A DNA stretch of 23,089 nucleotides from a virus. The stretch spans positions 1 to 23,089 of IMG/VR virus record IMGVR_UViG_3300034096_000864; one strand, 5' to 3'. A program made the translations under genes and the position numbers. Shown one piece after another: positions 1 to 8,762 of this stretch (position 1 is the first letter of the stretch; every line of letters begins with the position of its first letter). The notes beneath the pieces are model-generated. The model was not told the origin of the DNA. It saw only the letters and a program-made list of their open reading frames with translations, and made no database searches.

Positions 1-1518
1 CGCCAGCGTGGCCGCAATACCAGAAGACACGGCGTCATCCGCAAAGCGCACCGCCTGCGTCACGCCCGCGCCGTCAGCCAGTCGCGCCAGCTTCCGCGTG
101 ATCTCCGGGTTGTCGGGGTTTTTGGCCACACGGCCCAGCGTGCTTTCCACGCCATTGGCGTAGGGTCGCATGTAGGCGGCGTATTGTGGCGGCACGGTGC
201 CGGTGCGCAGCAAATCATCAGCCGCCGCCTGACGCACGGCACCAATATTGCCGGCGCGCATCTCGCGCAGCACCATGGCGCCAGTGCCAGCGGCTTGGGA
301 GGTCTTGCGGATCGTCCCGCCGACCAGCTTGTAGGCTGGCACAATACCGCTTACCGCTGCGACCGGCAGCAGCACGCTGTCCATGCCATCCGTATTGGCC
401 GCCAGCAGACCTGCGCCGCCGCTGACCGCAGCAAGCGAGGCCACCTGTTGCGTTTTGCTAAGTCCCGTCTTGTCGGTAACGCGCGCAGCGACCCTAGACC
501 CAAAGTCTTCCATGCCGTCCGCAACTCCAGCCAAGCCGCGCTCAACTGCCGGTAACGGCATTCCAGTCACTCGAGACAGGCGGCGCAGCACGCGCAGCTT
601 GGAGAATATGCCGGCGCCCATTGGCAGTGCGTTGGTAATATCTAGGCCCATTGCCCCAATCGTTGACACCGCCTGCATGGGCTGCTGCCCCAAGACCGTT
701 GTCTGCTCGTTGGGGAAGGTCATTGTCTTCCCGCCCATCGTGGCCTCAGTAATGTTGCCAGCGTGCGAGCGGGCGTAGCTGTTCTGCTGCAGATAGCGCT
801 CGTAGTCCTGCTCCTTATCCGGGCCGAACGGCGTCTCCTCAAACACACCCTCGTCGCGCGCCTTGGCGATGGCCGCCATCACGTTGTCGCCATCGACTCT
901 TTCGTTGCCAGTCTTGGGAACTGCGGCGGCGATTTCGCGCATCTTGGCGTCATTGGCGTTGCCGCGCTGGATGGTGTCGGCGACTTTGTTTTGCCCCCAA
1001 TTAACAAGCTGCAGCAACTGCACGCCAGCCTTGCGGCCAATCTCCATGCCAGTGGCTAGGTTACGCGCCGCAAAACGATCTGGGCGGAACATGTTTTCAA
1101 ACCAGTTTTCGCGCAGCTCTGTGCCGGCATCCATGCCGAGACTTAGGAGGTTGCCCGGGACATCCTCGGCGCCTTGAAAGAATCGCGCCACCGCATCATC
1201 CTGCTGCTGCCGGTGATCGTACAAGAGCGAGTGCTCCGTATTGGTCAGAATGCGCTGCGGGTCGCGGCTGGCGACCTCGAGGTCTTGGTAGAACTGCTGC
1301 TCTTCCTGCTCCGAGATAGGCTGCGCCGTTGCCGGATCAAACGGCTCATCCAGAGTCGCCGTCTTCCAGTCAAACTCCGTGTCGATATTGACCGGACCCT
1401 GCGTTGGGGCTGGCATTGACCGCTGGCCAAATGTGGTAGCGGTCAGAGTCGCGGAGGGTTTGTCCTCCTCAACCGGCTGCGCTGTCGTCCAATCGAAATC
1501 GGGGTCGGCTTGGGCCAT
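1..1518 (-). CDS. Large internal virion/ejection-type protein, N-terminal part (runs off left edge)
   Basis: An open frame starts at an ATG two bases after the stop of the previous gene and stays open for exactly 506 codons to the left edge, so the C-terminus is missing. The N-terminus carries a short repeated motif (FDWTTAQP near residue 8, FDWKTA near residue 50, then PATAQP), like a repeated docking peptide. The middle is charged and helix-rich. A stretch from about residue 345 onwards has several Ala/Gly/Val-rich hydrophobic segments. Large proteins of this kind at the end of a podovirus structural operon are usually ejected internal virion proteins, sometimes carrying a lytic transglycosylase or a very large C-terminal domain. 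No catalytic motif is visible in the part present. The role is inferred from position and composition. The open frame itself is certain. Confidence 0.8.
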   Translation of the reverse strand, partial: MAQADPDFDWTTAQPVEEDKPSATLTATTFGQRSMPAPTQGPVNIDTEFDWKTATLDEPFDPATAQPISEQEEQQFYQDLEVASRDPQRILTNTEHSLLYDHRQQQDDAVARFFQGAEDVPGNLLSLGMDAGTELRENWFENMFRPDRFAARNLATGMEIGRKAGVQLLQLVNWGQNKVADTIQRGNANDAKMREIAAAVPKTGNERVDGDNVMAAIAKARDEGVFEETPFGPDKEQDYERYLQQNSYARSHAGNITEATMGGKTMTFPNEQTTVLGQQPMQAVSTIGAMGLDITNALPMGAGIFSKLRVLRRLSRVTGMPLPAVERGLAGVADGMEDFGSRVAARVTDKTGLSKTQQVASLAAVSGGAGLLAANTDGMDSVLLPVAAVSGIVPAYKLVGGTIRKTSQAAGTGAMVLREMRAGNIGAVRQAAADDLLRTGTVPPQYAAYMRPYANGVESTLGRVAKNPDNPEITRKLARLADGAGVTQAVRFADDAVSSGIAATLA

Positions 1519-1520
1519 TG

Positions 1521-2693
1521 CTAAATCTTGTCGAAGGTTGGTTTTCCTTGTGCATCGTATCCGCGGAACCTTGCAGGGCGCCCCTGGCCGTCACGATAGA
1601 TTTTGCCGGGCTGGAATCCCGGCGCGGCAGCAGCAGGTGCTGGCTGCGCTGATGGCGTTGACTGGGTTGCCGCCGTGGGGGCGCTTTTGTTGGGGCTTGC
1701 GATTGCTTTTTGTTCCTCTGCCTTATTCTTAAACATGTCGTACATGCTCTCAAAAATTTGAGCATAAGACTCATCGTCGCGGCGATAGTTGAGACCACCC
1801 GTTGCGGCAGAACGAAGCATGGCGCGTTCTGTTTCGGTGAAGTTGCCCTGTCCTCGGTTTGCCTGAGCTTCGGCCAATGCGAGCGTGGACTCTAAAGTGT
1901 CATGGTCAACGTACCATCCCACTCGATCTCCCTTTCCACTGCCAAAAACGCTGGCAATCATGCCGCTATCGAACGGCCCAACGCGCCCAAAATACTTCGG
2001 CGTCTTTTTCTCAGAATCCTTTTCGCCCTTCTTGAATCCGCGCAGGCGGTCCATGATCGAAAGAATGTCGTTCGACATTTCCACCGTCTTTTGCGCCTTT
2101 TCGGCTTCCACTGTTTTAAGCGCCCGCGCCTGCGGTGTCTGCTCCTGCGTTGCAACCCGGTCTTGCTGCGCGTGCCAATCTTGCACCAGTCCCGCCGCAT
2201 ATTTCGGATCAACCTCTGCGTATCCCTCCGTGCGCTCGTAGACATGGCGCTGCGCTGGAGACCAAGACTGCGCGATGGGCTTGACCATCTCAACGGCCTT
2301 GGCCGGATCGCCGGTCTGCTGGAGCGCCTGCTGGTAGGCTTGGCGGAAGTCGTTGATGTAGCCGAGGTCAAAGAACGAGCCTTCGTTTTGCAGCGCCGGA
2401 GTAGCGCGGCGGACTTCTGTCTCCTGCGTTGTTGAGGGAGCCTGTCCTGCGGTGTCGTCAATGACGGCCTGGGGCGTGATGCCGGCTTCCTGCTGCGCTC
2501 GGGCATACGCTTCGTCATAGGACATTCCGCCCCTAACCAAGTCGTCCACCATCTGATTGATGCCGTTCATTTGGCTTATGGCGTCAAGTTGGTCCTGCGA
2601 CATCACCGGCATGTCCGCGCCCTCACCATCGTCCACCGGCAGTGGCGCGAGGACCGTCATCGGAGGAGTCGTTCTGTTGTTTGTTAGTCCCAT
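1521..2693 (-). CDS. Putative internal virion protein (390 aa)
   Basis: The 390-residue protein starts at an ATG seven bases after the previous stop. I do not recognise a named family. It is helix-prone with many Gln and Ala, has a charged Lys-rich stretch near residues 220-235 (KKGEKDSEKK), a Pro/Ala/Thr-rich low-complexity linker near residues 335-360, and a compact C-terminal module (GKIYRDGQGRPARFRGYD, then KPTFDKI). Short Gly/Asp-rich C-terminal modules of this kind are common on phage internal and lysis-related proteins. It sits between a small Met/Gly-rich protein and the very large left-edge protein, so an ejection or internal head role is the best guess. No enzyme motif was found. 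Confidence 0.75.
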   Translation of the reverse strand: MGLTNNRTTPPMTVLAPLPVDDGEGADMPVMSQDQLDAISQMNGINQMVDDLVRGGMSYDEAYARAQQEAGITPQAVIDDTAGQAPSTTQETEVRRATPALQNEGSFFDLGYINDFRQAYQQALQQTGDPAKAVEMVKPIAQSWSPAQRHVYERTEGYAEVDPKYAAGLVQDWHAQQDRVATQEQTPQARALKTVEAEKAQKTVEMSNDILSIMDRLRGFKKGEKDSEKKTPKYFGRVGPFDSGMIASVFGSGKGDRVGWYVDHDTLESTLALAEAQANRGQGNFTETERAMLRSAATGGLNYRRDDESYAQIFESMYDMFKNKAEEQKAIASPNKSAPTAATQSTPSAQPAPAAAAPGFQPGKIYRDGQGRPARFRGYDAQGKPTFDKI

Positions 2694-2699
2694 GGCTGG

Positions 2700-3167
2700 T
2701 TAGTTTCCGGTGCCGAAGATTGCGCTGGCGGGAGGAAGGTCGACGCGCGACGTTCCTGGGCCGCCCTGACTTGCGATATTGGCCGTATTCTTCGTGATTG
2801 CGCCGAACACAGGCGCATTTTGCTGCACACCAAGCCGCTGCTTCCCAAGCTGCGCGTTGGCCATCGCCGGCATCCACGATCCGAAGTTGTCGAGCATCAT
2901 GCCGGCGTCGTAGTCGTCCATGTCGCCGAACATTGAGCCGTCCATGCCAAAGGTCTCTCCGGCCATGCCCATGAACTTTTTGAAGTTCTTGCCCTTGGCT
3001 TTGGTGCCCTGCATCTGCCCATAAGCCCCAGCCAAGCTAACCAAAGCCCCGCTAATGTCATTAGCCAGTTGGACCTTCGCCTGCGCATTCATCTGCGCCG
3101 AGTTGACAATTCCCTGTCCGCGGATCGCTCCGCTCGTATCGTTAACTGTTGGATTGTAAGCAAACAT
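2700..3167 (-). CDS. Small Met/Gly-rich putative virion protein (155 aa)
   Basis: I chose the start at 3167 (MFAYNPTVN) because GAGGAA lies seven bases upstream. A longer in-frame extension to 3233 overlaps the cysteine-cluster gene and reads Arg-rich and shadow-like. The 155-residue product has a hydrophobic Ala/Gly helix (ISGALVSLAGAYG) near residue 40 and a Met/Gly/Asp-rich middle (FGMDGSMFGDMDDYDAGMM). The N-terminal half resembles small internal proteins encoded beside podovirus ejection proteins. It follows the YkgJ-type gene by four bases and precedes the 390-aa protein by six. Function is inferred from position only. Confidence 0.7.
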   Translation of the reverse strand: MFAYNPTVNDTSGAIRGQGIVNSAQMNAQAKVQLANDISGALVSLAGAYGQMQGTKAKGKNFKKFMGMAGETFGMDGSMFGDMDDYDAGMMLDNFGSWMPAMANAQLGKQRLGVQQNAPVFGAITKNTANIASQGGPGTSRVDLPPASAIFGTGN

Positions 3168-3171
3168 AGTT

Positions 3172-3462
3172 TTATTCCTCCGAGATTCCCGCCGCAGCCC
3201 GTGCCTCAAGGCACAGTTGTGATCCCGCCACAAACGCGCGGCAGGCGTTTGGTCGGTTGTTGTAAATTGAGCAAGAGACGCCGCATCCGACTTCGCCGGC
3301 CAGCGCCACGCAGCGGTTGTTGGTCGTCTTCATCAAAGGGTAGTCGTCTCTAAGCATCCATTGCGGGATGCCAGCAGCGTCAGATCGGTCTCGTTGTAAG
3401 ACTGGCCAGCTCCACTTGTGACTGCAGCATGCGCCACACCGTTGACAGTCGAATCGCTCCAT
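3172..3462 (-). CDS. YkgJ-type CxxCxxCC cysteine-cluster protein (96 aa)
   Basis: The product opens with FDCQRCGACC (Cys6, Cys9, Cys12, Cys13) and has a second cluster at CGVSCSIYNNRPNACRAF (Cys60, Cys64, Cys74), with Cys51 and Cys84 also available. This is the signature of the YkgJ/UPF0153 family, annotated as putative metal (zinc or iron-sulfur) chelating proteins of unknown biochemical role. The start is set at 3462, just before the conserved cluster. The first 130 bases overlap the 3' end of the upstream PP-loop gene in another frame. The cluster falls inside the overlap, so this frame is under clear protein-level constraint. An upstream ATG at 3540 is possible but less likely. The pairing suggests the two products act together, perhaps with the cluster protein providing a metal or Fe-S centre. 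Confidence 0.85.
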   Translation of the reverse strand: MERFDCQRCGACCSHKWSWPVLQRDRSDAAGIPQWMLRDDYPLMKTTNNRCVALAGEVGCGVSCSIYNNRPNACRAFVAGSQLCLEARAAAGISEE

Positions 3463-4292
3463 GTCGGGCGGAAGCCCTGCGCGTCGCTCTGCAGGTCGAT
3501 GTATGGTGCTAGATGGCTGATGTTGTTCGTCTCGCATTGATTCTTTGGGCAATAGACGGTGCCTCCGAGGTGCCGGTTCACGCAGTTCCAGCAGACAGGG
3601 TAGTAGTCGCTGTTCGCGCTCTTGTCCTTCCGGTGGCGCCACACGCCGTCCGCTTTCTCGTAGCGGGTTTCGTCGTTGGGCACGCCTTCGGCTTCCAAGT
3701 AATTCCACACGTCCGCATCGCTCCAGTGGCGCATGGGGTAAAATTGAGTCGGAATGCCGGCCTGCACCAAAACGTCCTGCGCAAGCGGCACATGGCCTTT
3801 GATGAGGTCCACATCGGCAGACTTTTGGCCGTGGAAGGCGGCATCCCACGGGAAGTTAAACGTGCCGGTCGGGCGCTTCAGAGCGTCCAGCCCGCACAGA
3901 TAGCGTCCGCTGGCCAGCTCCTCCGGCTGCGGTTCTTCAGTGCCAAGGCAGAGTGACATGACCTTGTTCGGCGCCATTTCGTAAAACTTTACAAAGTCAA
4001 AACGCGGGCTGCCGGTTTCGATGTCGTGTCCATCGGTGAGGGCGTATCCGCTTGGAGCGTAGTCATACATCTCTAGGTCCCATTGCGCCGCCAGCCGGTC
4101 GCTGTGGACATACCGAGTGCGGAACCGCGGTTCCCGCCACTGCACAACCGGCGTCTTGGCGCCGACCTTAAAGCGGATCATGTGCAGCATTGCTGTGCTG
4201 TCCTTGCCGCCACTCCAAAAAACGACAGGGTTGGTGCAGCCGTCCAGCCACAGCTCAACCTTACGACACGTCTCTGCGACTAGGTTTGTCAT
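3333..4292 (-). CDS. PAPS-reductase-like PP-loop ATPase (319 aa)
   Basis: The PP-loop SGGKDST at residues 27-33 binds ATP pyrophosphate. YPMRHWSDADVWNYLE at 185-200 matches the conserved PAPS reductase/adenylyl-transferase motif. Four cysteines (CWNC at 234-237, Cys248 in YCPK, Cys253) form a probable metal site. The protein belongs to the PAPS reductase/DndC/3'-phosphoadenylylsulfate-like superfamily, whose members activate or transfer sulfur or adenylate nucleotides. Phage members are common but their substrates are mostly unknown. The start overlaps the stop of the previous gene (TAATG), indicating coupling. The last 43 or so residues, after the recognisable core, overlap the YkgJ-type gene and look non-conserved. 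Its position among virion genes, far from the queDC genes, is odd for a metabolic enzyme. Confidence 0.85.
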   Translation of the reverse strand: MTNLVAETCRKVELWLDGCTNPVVFWSGGKDSTAMLHMIRFKVGAKTPVVQWREPRFRTRYVHSDRLAAQWDLEMYDYAPSGYALTDGHDIETGSPRFDFVKFYEMAPNKVMSLCLGTEEPQPEELASGRYLCGLDALKRPTGTFNFPWDAAFHGQKSADVDLIKGHVPLAQDVLVQAGIPTQFYPMRHWSDADVWNYLEAEGVPNDETRYEKADGVWRHRKDKSANSDYYPVCWNCVNRHLGGTVYCPKNQCETNNISHLAPYIDLQSDAQGFRPTWSDSTVNGVAHAAVTSGAGQSYNETDLTLLASRNGCLETTTL

Positions 4293-5296
4293 TAGATGGC
4301 AATGCCCACAACGGCCAGACCCGCCGCGGCACCAACGCCACTTCCGATCATGCCCATTGTAGCCGAGTTGTTGGCCGCGCCGGCCTGCATCCGCGCCGAT
4401 TGCAGCGCTGACCGGTTGTTCATGAAACTGTTGTAGCGGCTGTCAACCATGTTTGCGTTAAAGGTTGCGGCGCCGCCGGCCAGCTCTTGCGCTCCGCGCC
4501 ACGTCTGGCCCATCGCTGAAGTCAGGTTTTGTCCGATCCCGCCGCCGATACCCGCGTAGCCTAGCGCACGATATTGCGGGTCAATGTTCGCCCGCATCTG
4601 CGCGGCGCCTTGGTCAATGTTCGCGCCCTGTGCATAAGCATTAGCCGCGGATTGCTGCACCTGTGCGGCGCTGCCCAATAGTCCGGCGGCCTGACCGTAA
4701 CGATTGAACACGTTGCCGGTCACCATTTGGTTGGTGCTGGCAGCGAAGTTCCGGCGGGCGCTCTCGCGGGCCTGTGCGGCGGCGTCACGGTTGAGAATTT
4801 CTGCTGCGGCGCTTCCCATCGAAGTGCCAAGGCCGCGAGCGGCGAAGGCAGAGCGTGCCGACTGCTGGGCATCGCGAGTCTCTTCGGCAGACAGCGAGCG
4901 GCCGAGAGCAAGTTCAGCTTCGGCTTGCTGGCGTAGAGTGCGCTCAATGGCCGTCTCACCGGATTGAGCTTGGAGCGAGCGGCCAATGCCTCCGATCTCA
5001 CCGGCCATGCCGCGCATGTCGGCGCCAAGGCCACGAATGGTTGAGGCGTCACCGACAGTGCGGTTCACGCCAGCGAGCGCGTCACGGGTATATTGGTTGT
5101 CGAGGTTGGCGGCAATTTTCTGGACTGTTTCCAGTTGCAGCCGCTCTTGCTCAGGATAAGCCGCGACAGACGCCTGCACTTGCGCCGCCGCCGCTTCAGC
5201 CGCACCTTCGTTGGACGCACGCATGAGCGCGACGTAATCCAGCGGCTCCGCCTGTGGTGGCTCTGATCTTTTCTTAGATTTTTTCTTCTTTGCCAT
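4292..5296 (-). CDS. Putative internal virion (ejection) protein (334 aa)
   Basis: The start at 5296 has a strong ribosome site (AGGAGA, about five bases away). The protein begins with a Lys-rich tail (MAKKKKSKKR), followed by an almost wholly Ala/Gln/Arg-rich helical body. It ends in a Gly/Ala-rich hydrophobic segment (residues about 310-334) that could insert in or cross a membrane. This composition is typical of podovirus internal proteins that are ejected and form a channel across the envelope. It comes after the fibre-like gene at 5308-5982 and its stop overlaps the start of the PP-loop gene. The role is inferred from composition and place. Confidence 0.75.
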   Translation of the reverse strand: MAKKKKSKKRSEPPQAEPLDYVALMRASNEGAAEAAAAQVQASVAAYPEQERLQLETVQKIAANLDNQYTRDALAGVNRTVGDASTIRGLGADMRGMAGEIGGIGRSLQAQSGETAIERTLRQQAEAELALGRSLSAEETRDAQQSARSAFAARGLGTSMGSAAAEILNRDAAAQARESARRNFAASTNQMVTGNVFNRYGQAAGLLGSAAQVQQSAANAYAQGANIDQGAAQMRANIDPQYRALGYAGIGGGIGQNLTSAMGQTWRGAQELAGGAATFNANMVDSRYNSFMNNRSALQSARMQAGAANNSATMGMIGSGVGAAAGLAVVGIAI

Positions 5297-5307
5297 AATT
5301 TCTCCTC

Positions 5308-5982
5308 TTATTCATACATGACGTTAACCGATCCGGCGTCGAAGGCGTCGGTGCCGTTGACAGTGGTGACGAGCACTTGCGTAAGCGTGTCCGACAGCGT
5401 CTTTACGCCAGCGGTTTGAGACGTGCTTGAAGTGTTGTTGTCTGTCACAATTCCATGCGCGACCCATTTGTTGCCGCCCATTGAGTTTATAATCAAGGCG
5501 CCTGTTCTATTAGACCCTATGGTTCCGTAGCCTAGCGGAAAACCGGTTGTGAACGGACTTGTCCCGCTGACGGTTGGGCTGGCGGATTCTGTGGTCTGTA
5601 TCACGCTTGAGACGTAGCCTGTCGCTTCAACGCCTCCAGCATCCCCTAGCTGAACTTGCACTCTGGTTGTGCCATTCGTGCTTACGCCGTCGAACATGAC
5701 AGTGATTCGCTTCACCCATGACGGAATGCTTGAGAACGTAAAGCTGGTGCCGCTTGTGGTAGCTTGCGCGGTGCGCAGAGTGAGCGGCTGAGAAAGTTTT
5801 GCGGGTGTAACGTTGGCGTCCAAAATCTTTGCCGTGGTCACGCTGTCTGCCGAAAGATCGGCGGCCACGATGGTCCCGGCCGTCAGCGCCACGGTGGACT
5901 GCGCAAGATCATTAAGTTTCGCCGGGGTAACAGTCTCGCCAGAGATGAAAGTTTTGATCGGAGTGATAGTCAGGGTTGCCAT
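5308..5982 (-). CDS. Fibre-like tail/adsorption protein (224 aa)
   Basis: The N-terminal 65 residues contain repeats of the kind VTPAKL/VTTAKIL (VTPAKLND, SVTTAKILD, NVTPAKLS), a motif that recurs in trimeric phage tail fibres. The remainder is Ser/Thr/Gly-rich and predicted beta, resembling a small C-terminal sandwich or knob domain. There is no clear Shine-Dalgarno sequence at the ATG at 5982, which lies six bases after the stop of the large tail protein, so translation may be coupled. It is probably a short fibre or receptor-binding accessory. No enzymatic (depolymerase) motif is visible. Confidence 0.7.
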   Translation of the reverse strand: MATLTITPIKTFISGETVTPAKLNDLAQSTVALTAGTIVAADLSADSVTTAKILDANVTPAKLSQPLTLRTAQATTSGTSFTFSSIPSWVKRITVMFDGVSTNGTTRVQVQLGDAGGVEATGYVSSVIQTTESASPTVSGTSPFTTGFPLGYGTIGSNRTGALIINSMGGNKWVAHGIVTDNNTSSTSQTAGVKTLSDTLTQVLVTTVNGTDAFDAGSVNVMYE

Positions 5983-5988
5983 AGTGTT

Positions 5989-8016
5989 TTAAGATGAATG
6001 TCGTGTTTCTGTTTGCGGCAGGCTTGCCATAGCGGCTTCAACCGAGACGTTGCGAATCTCGACGCCCGTTCCGGGGGCGCCCGTCACCGCGTCTCCGGTC
6101 GCCATCTCCATTTCGATGTAGTGCGCCTTTTTCCGAATCGGATTTTTCAGCGTGTAATCTTCAGATAGTCCGCTGGTGTTGGTTTGCCCCGGCACCAAAA
6201 CAATCTCTTGGTCTGGGTTAAAAGTGTTGGCCTGCACGGAGATTTTCGCGGTGGCCGGGATGACCACATCGGCCAGCGAGCGAACGAAACGCTTGTTGTG
6301 CATGGTTCCCATGCCGTAACGCCGCGTAACAATGCGCCCCGGCACGCTCGACACGGTCGGCACAGAGGCATCGACATTCTCGTCGCCCGCTTCGACTTCG
6401 TTGAGCAGCATCAGCTTGCCGGCGCGGTTGCTAATCATCAGCCGGCGCTCGTTGGCCACATTGCTGACCAAGAAATCCCCGATGCCAAAGCCATAAATGT
6501 CCTGAGTCTCCCATTGCTCGTTGAGCTGATTGTAGATGAAGACGCCGTCCAGCGTGTCGCCGCCGGCCATCGGGACGGCGAGGTAGTAGCGGTTGTCGTG
6601 GTAGACAGCCACAGACTCCTCAATGAGGTTGGCGTTGAGCGTTTGAAGCTGGTTAGCAATCGGGTCGGAAAGCGGCAACGTCTGCCCGCGCAACTTGAGG
6701 TCAAGTTTGGCGTCAAGCCGGTAGACGCCGCTGTCAGAAAGAAAGTAAATAAATTGCCCCGCCGTGGCGATTGTCCGACGCGCCGCGCAGCCAATTTCAT
6801 CGGTCAGCAAATCCAACCGGCTGACCGGAGTGTCGATGCTGAAGTCAGTGCCGTCCGTGCTGGCAAACTGATTGATCTGCGCCAACCACACCGACTTGCG
6901 GCAGAAGACCAAGAAGCTGTTGTCCACCCAAGGATGCACCGCAACGACTAGGTCGTTGCCGCCCTTGCCTACGCGGAAGCTGGACCAAAAGGGATCGTAG
7001 AGGTCTGGGTCAAGAACGTCCGAGATCATCACGTTCTGGCGGCCGTCAGGGATGATGAGGCGATTGTTGATGTAGCTTGCCCACGGCGTTGACCGCATGC
7101 GCCGGTAGGTCGGACCTTCGGCCGGCACGCCTGCGTCTGCCCGCACAAAGTCGCTGGCGGTCTCACCATCCCAATACAGCGGCGGCTTGACTCGGCGCAC
7201 CTCAATGTCTGCCGCCGCCTCGCTTAACGTCCCGCTCGGCACCGTAATAGTGAAGCGGTCACTGTCAACGATGCTCTCAACGCGGTATTCGTGACCGGCA
7301 AAGGCCGCGACCGATCCGCCCTCAATGCGCACCGTGGCGCCCGTCAGATAACCGTGGGACGCCACATGCACCGTGGCCGTGGTGCCGCTTACGGCGATGC
7401 CTTCGGCCGTTGTGAAGCTAGTGCCCCATCCCGGCTGATTCCGGTCGGCCTCGCGCAGCAGATAGAGTCGGTCGTAGGCTTGCACCATGCTGACCGCGTC
7501 AGTCGGCTCAATGGTCTCGTCGGGAGAAGACGGGTAGGAAAGTGTTGGCGGAAGCACGATCACGAACAGCTCGTCGCCCAAGTCAGTCACCAAAGAGTCT
7601 GCGTCGCTCGCGCCTAGCACGGCGCCGGCGCCGGCCGCCGATACGCTGAGGGCGCTGTCAGTAATGTAGGTGTAGGCTGCGTCAGGTCCAGCCAGCACCA
7701 CCGCTTCTGTCGCAATGCTCTCTTCCTGCATCAGCATGACCGCCGAGGCAAAGATGCCGCCGCTGTAGACCGCTCGGACGACAGGTTCATTCGGCGCGGG
7801 CTTTAGGTCGAAGTCCAAGCATAACGGCGTGCCGCTCACGCTGATGTCGCTGGCCAGCCGCTTGGCGCCCTTGCGCGTCACGGCTACGCCACGGTCCAAC
7901 CGCATGTTCTGCGAGAGCTGGAGCATTCCAGCGGGCAGGGAAACAGGATTGATCCGCGAGGCATAGCCCGCGAATCCCATGTCGCCGTCGCGGATGACTT
8001 GGTCAGAGAGAGGCAT
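5989..8016 (-). CDS. Large beta-rich tail (nozzle/stabilisation-type) protein (675 aa)
   Basis: The N-terminus (GFAGYASRINPVSLPAGMLQ, then LSQNMRLDRGVAVTRKGAKRL) is the recurring opening of a phage tail protein family found in podoviruses and some siphoviruses. In that family a Gln/Asn/Arg-rich segment precedes a large beta-propeller-like body. Later motifs such as YHDNRYYLAVP and GVFIYNQLNEQWETQDIYG look like propeller blades. Its length is right for a tail nozzle (T7 gp12-like) or tail stabilisation protein. It is flanked by a head-fibre-like gene upstream and a fibre-like gene downstream with 3-6 base gaps, within one operon. The family match is by eye. The exact structural position (nozzle or hub) is inferred. 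Confidence 0.8.
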   Translation of the reverse strand: MPLSDQVIRDGDMGFAGYASRINPVSLPAGMLQLSQNMRLDRGVAVTRKGAKRLASDISVSGTPLCLDFDLKPAPNEPVVRAVYSGGIFASAVMLMQEESIATEAVVLAGPDAAYTYITDSALSVSAAGAGAVLGASDADSLVTDLGDELFVIVLPPTLSYPSSPDETIEPTDAVSMVQAYDRLYLLREADRNQPGWGTSFTTAEGIAVSGTTATVHVASHGYLTGATVRIEGGSVAAFAGHEYRVESIVDSDRFTITVPSGTLSEAAADIEVRRVKPPLYWDGETASDFVRADAGVPAEGPTYRRMRSTPWASYINNRLIIPDGRQNVMISDVLDPDLYDPFWSSFRVGKGGNDLVVAVHPWVDNSFLVFCRKSVWLAQINQFASTDGTDFSIDTPVSRLDLLTDEIGCAARRTIATAGQFIYFLSDSGVYRLDAKLDLKLRGQTLPLSDPIANQLQTLNANLIEESVAVYHDNRYYLAVPMAGGDTLDGVFIYNQLNEQWETQDIYGFGIGDFLVSNVANERRLMISNRAGKLMLLNEVEAGDENVDASVPTVSSVPGRIVTRRYGMGTMHNKRFVRSLADVVIPATAKISVQANTFNPDQEIVLVPGQTNTSGLSEDYTLKNPIRKKAHYIEMEMATGDAVTGAPGTGVEIRNVSVEAAMASLPQTETRHSS

Positions 8017-8019
8017 ATA

Positions 8020-8757
8020 TTAGGCAGCAACAGCCTTAATTACCGCAAAGTTGATGTCGGGAGTGTCAGACGCCGTGCCCCCGGTTGTGCGGAAGGTGAT
8101 CTCAAAACCGCCAGATGACACGGTCGTCACGTCTAGCAGGTACCTGTTCGTGCCAGCGCGCTGGTTGACAATGACGCAGTCGTTGGGGCCGACCGTGCTG
8201 TTGTTGACTGAGAAATTCGCCGCTGTTGCCGATCCCGCCGCCGTGAACATCGTGATGCTGCCGCACGTTTTGTTGATGGTCACAGGTGTGGTCCGACTGG
8301 TGGCCTGCGTCACCGTGCCGCCTGCACCAGTGGCATAGCCAACGCCAGACGAGCCGCTGCTGGTCACCGCTCCAGTGCTGGCCATTGAGGCAACGCTCGT
8401 TGCACCAGCGGACACGGCGCCGCACGTCAGGGCGCCGCCTGTCAGATTTAGCGGAGTGTTGCCCGCGCCTGATGCAATGAGTCCGACCTCCTGTAAGCTG
8501 TCGAGCAGGTCCGCTGTCACCGCCGGCTGATCGACCGGGGTGGCGTTCCAGAAGCCGAGGAGCTGGTTGGCGTCAGTTCCGATTCGCGTGCCAGTGCTGC
8601 TGCTGAGTGCGTTGTTTTTCTGCGCCCGCAAGCAGTCGCCCTTGAGTTGGCCGGCAGTGACCTTCTTGGTCACGCCGCTGTCGTCAATAACGAGATTGTC
8701 GCTGTCGTCCGGGGTGGCGCCGAGCGCGGTCAGTTGGTCGATTGTTTTGGTTGCCAT
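8020..8757 (-). CDS. Head-fibre/tail-fibre-like structural protein (245 aa)
   Basis: The N-terminus (TKTIDQLTALGATPDDSDNL) is a common virion attachment segment. The C-terminal half, starting GYATGAGGTVTQATSRTT and ending in INFAVIKAVAA, is a widely shared phage beta-sandwich domain found in head-fibre and tail-fibre proteins. The middle is Ser/Gly/Ala-rich, as in fibre shafts. It lies directly downstream of the L,D-transpeptidase-like lysin and three bases before the large tail protein. It probably decorates the virion surface or helps adsorption. The C-terminal domain match is fairly sure; whether it sits on the head or tail is not. Confidence 0.75.
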   Translation of the reverse strand: MATKTIDQLTALGATPDDSDNLVIDDSGVTKKVTAGQLKGDCLRAQKNNALSSSTGTRIGTDANQLLGFWNATPVDQPAVTADLLDSLQEVGLIASGAGNTPLNLTGGALTCGAVSAGATSVASMASTGAVTSSGSSGVGYATGAGGTVTQATSRTTPVTINKTCGSITMFTAAGSATAANFSVNNSTVGPNDCVIVNQRAGTNRYLLDVTTVSSGGFEITFRTTGGTASDTPDINFAVIKAVAA

Positions 8758-8762
8758 AAGAT

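Noticed and set aside
6184-6951. 255-codon plus-strand open frame
   Set aside because: It lies wholly inside the 675-aa tail gene, reads as His/Arg/Val-rich shadow sequence, and has no recognisable motif.
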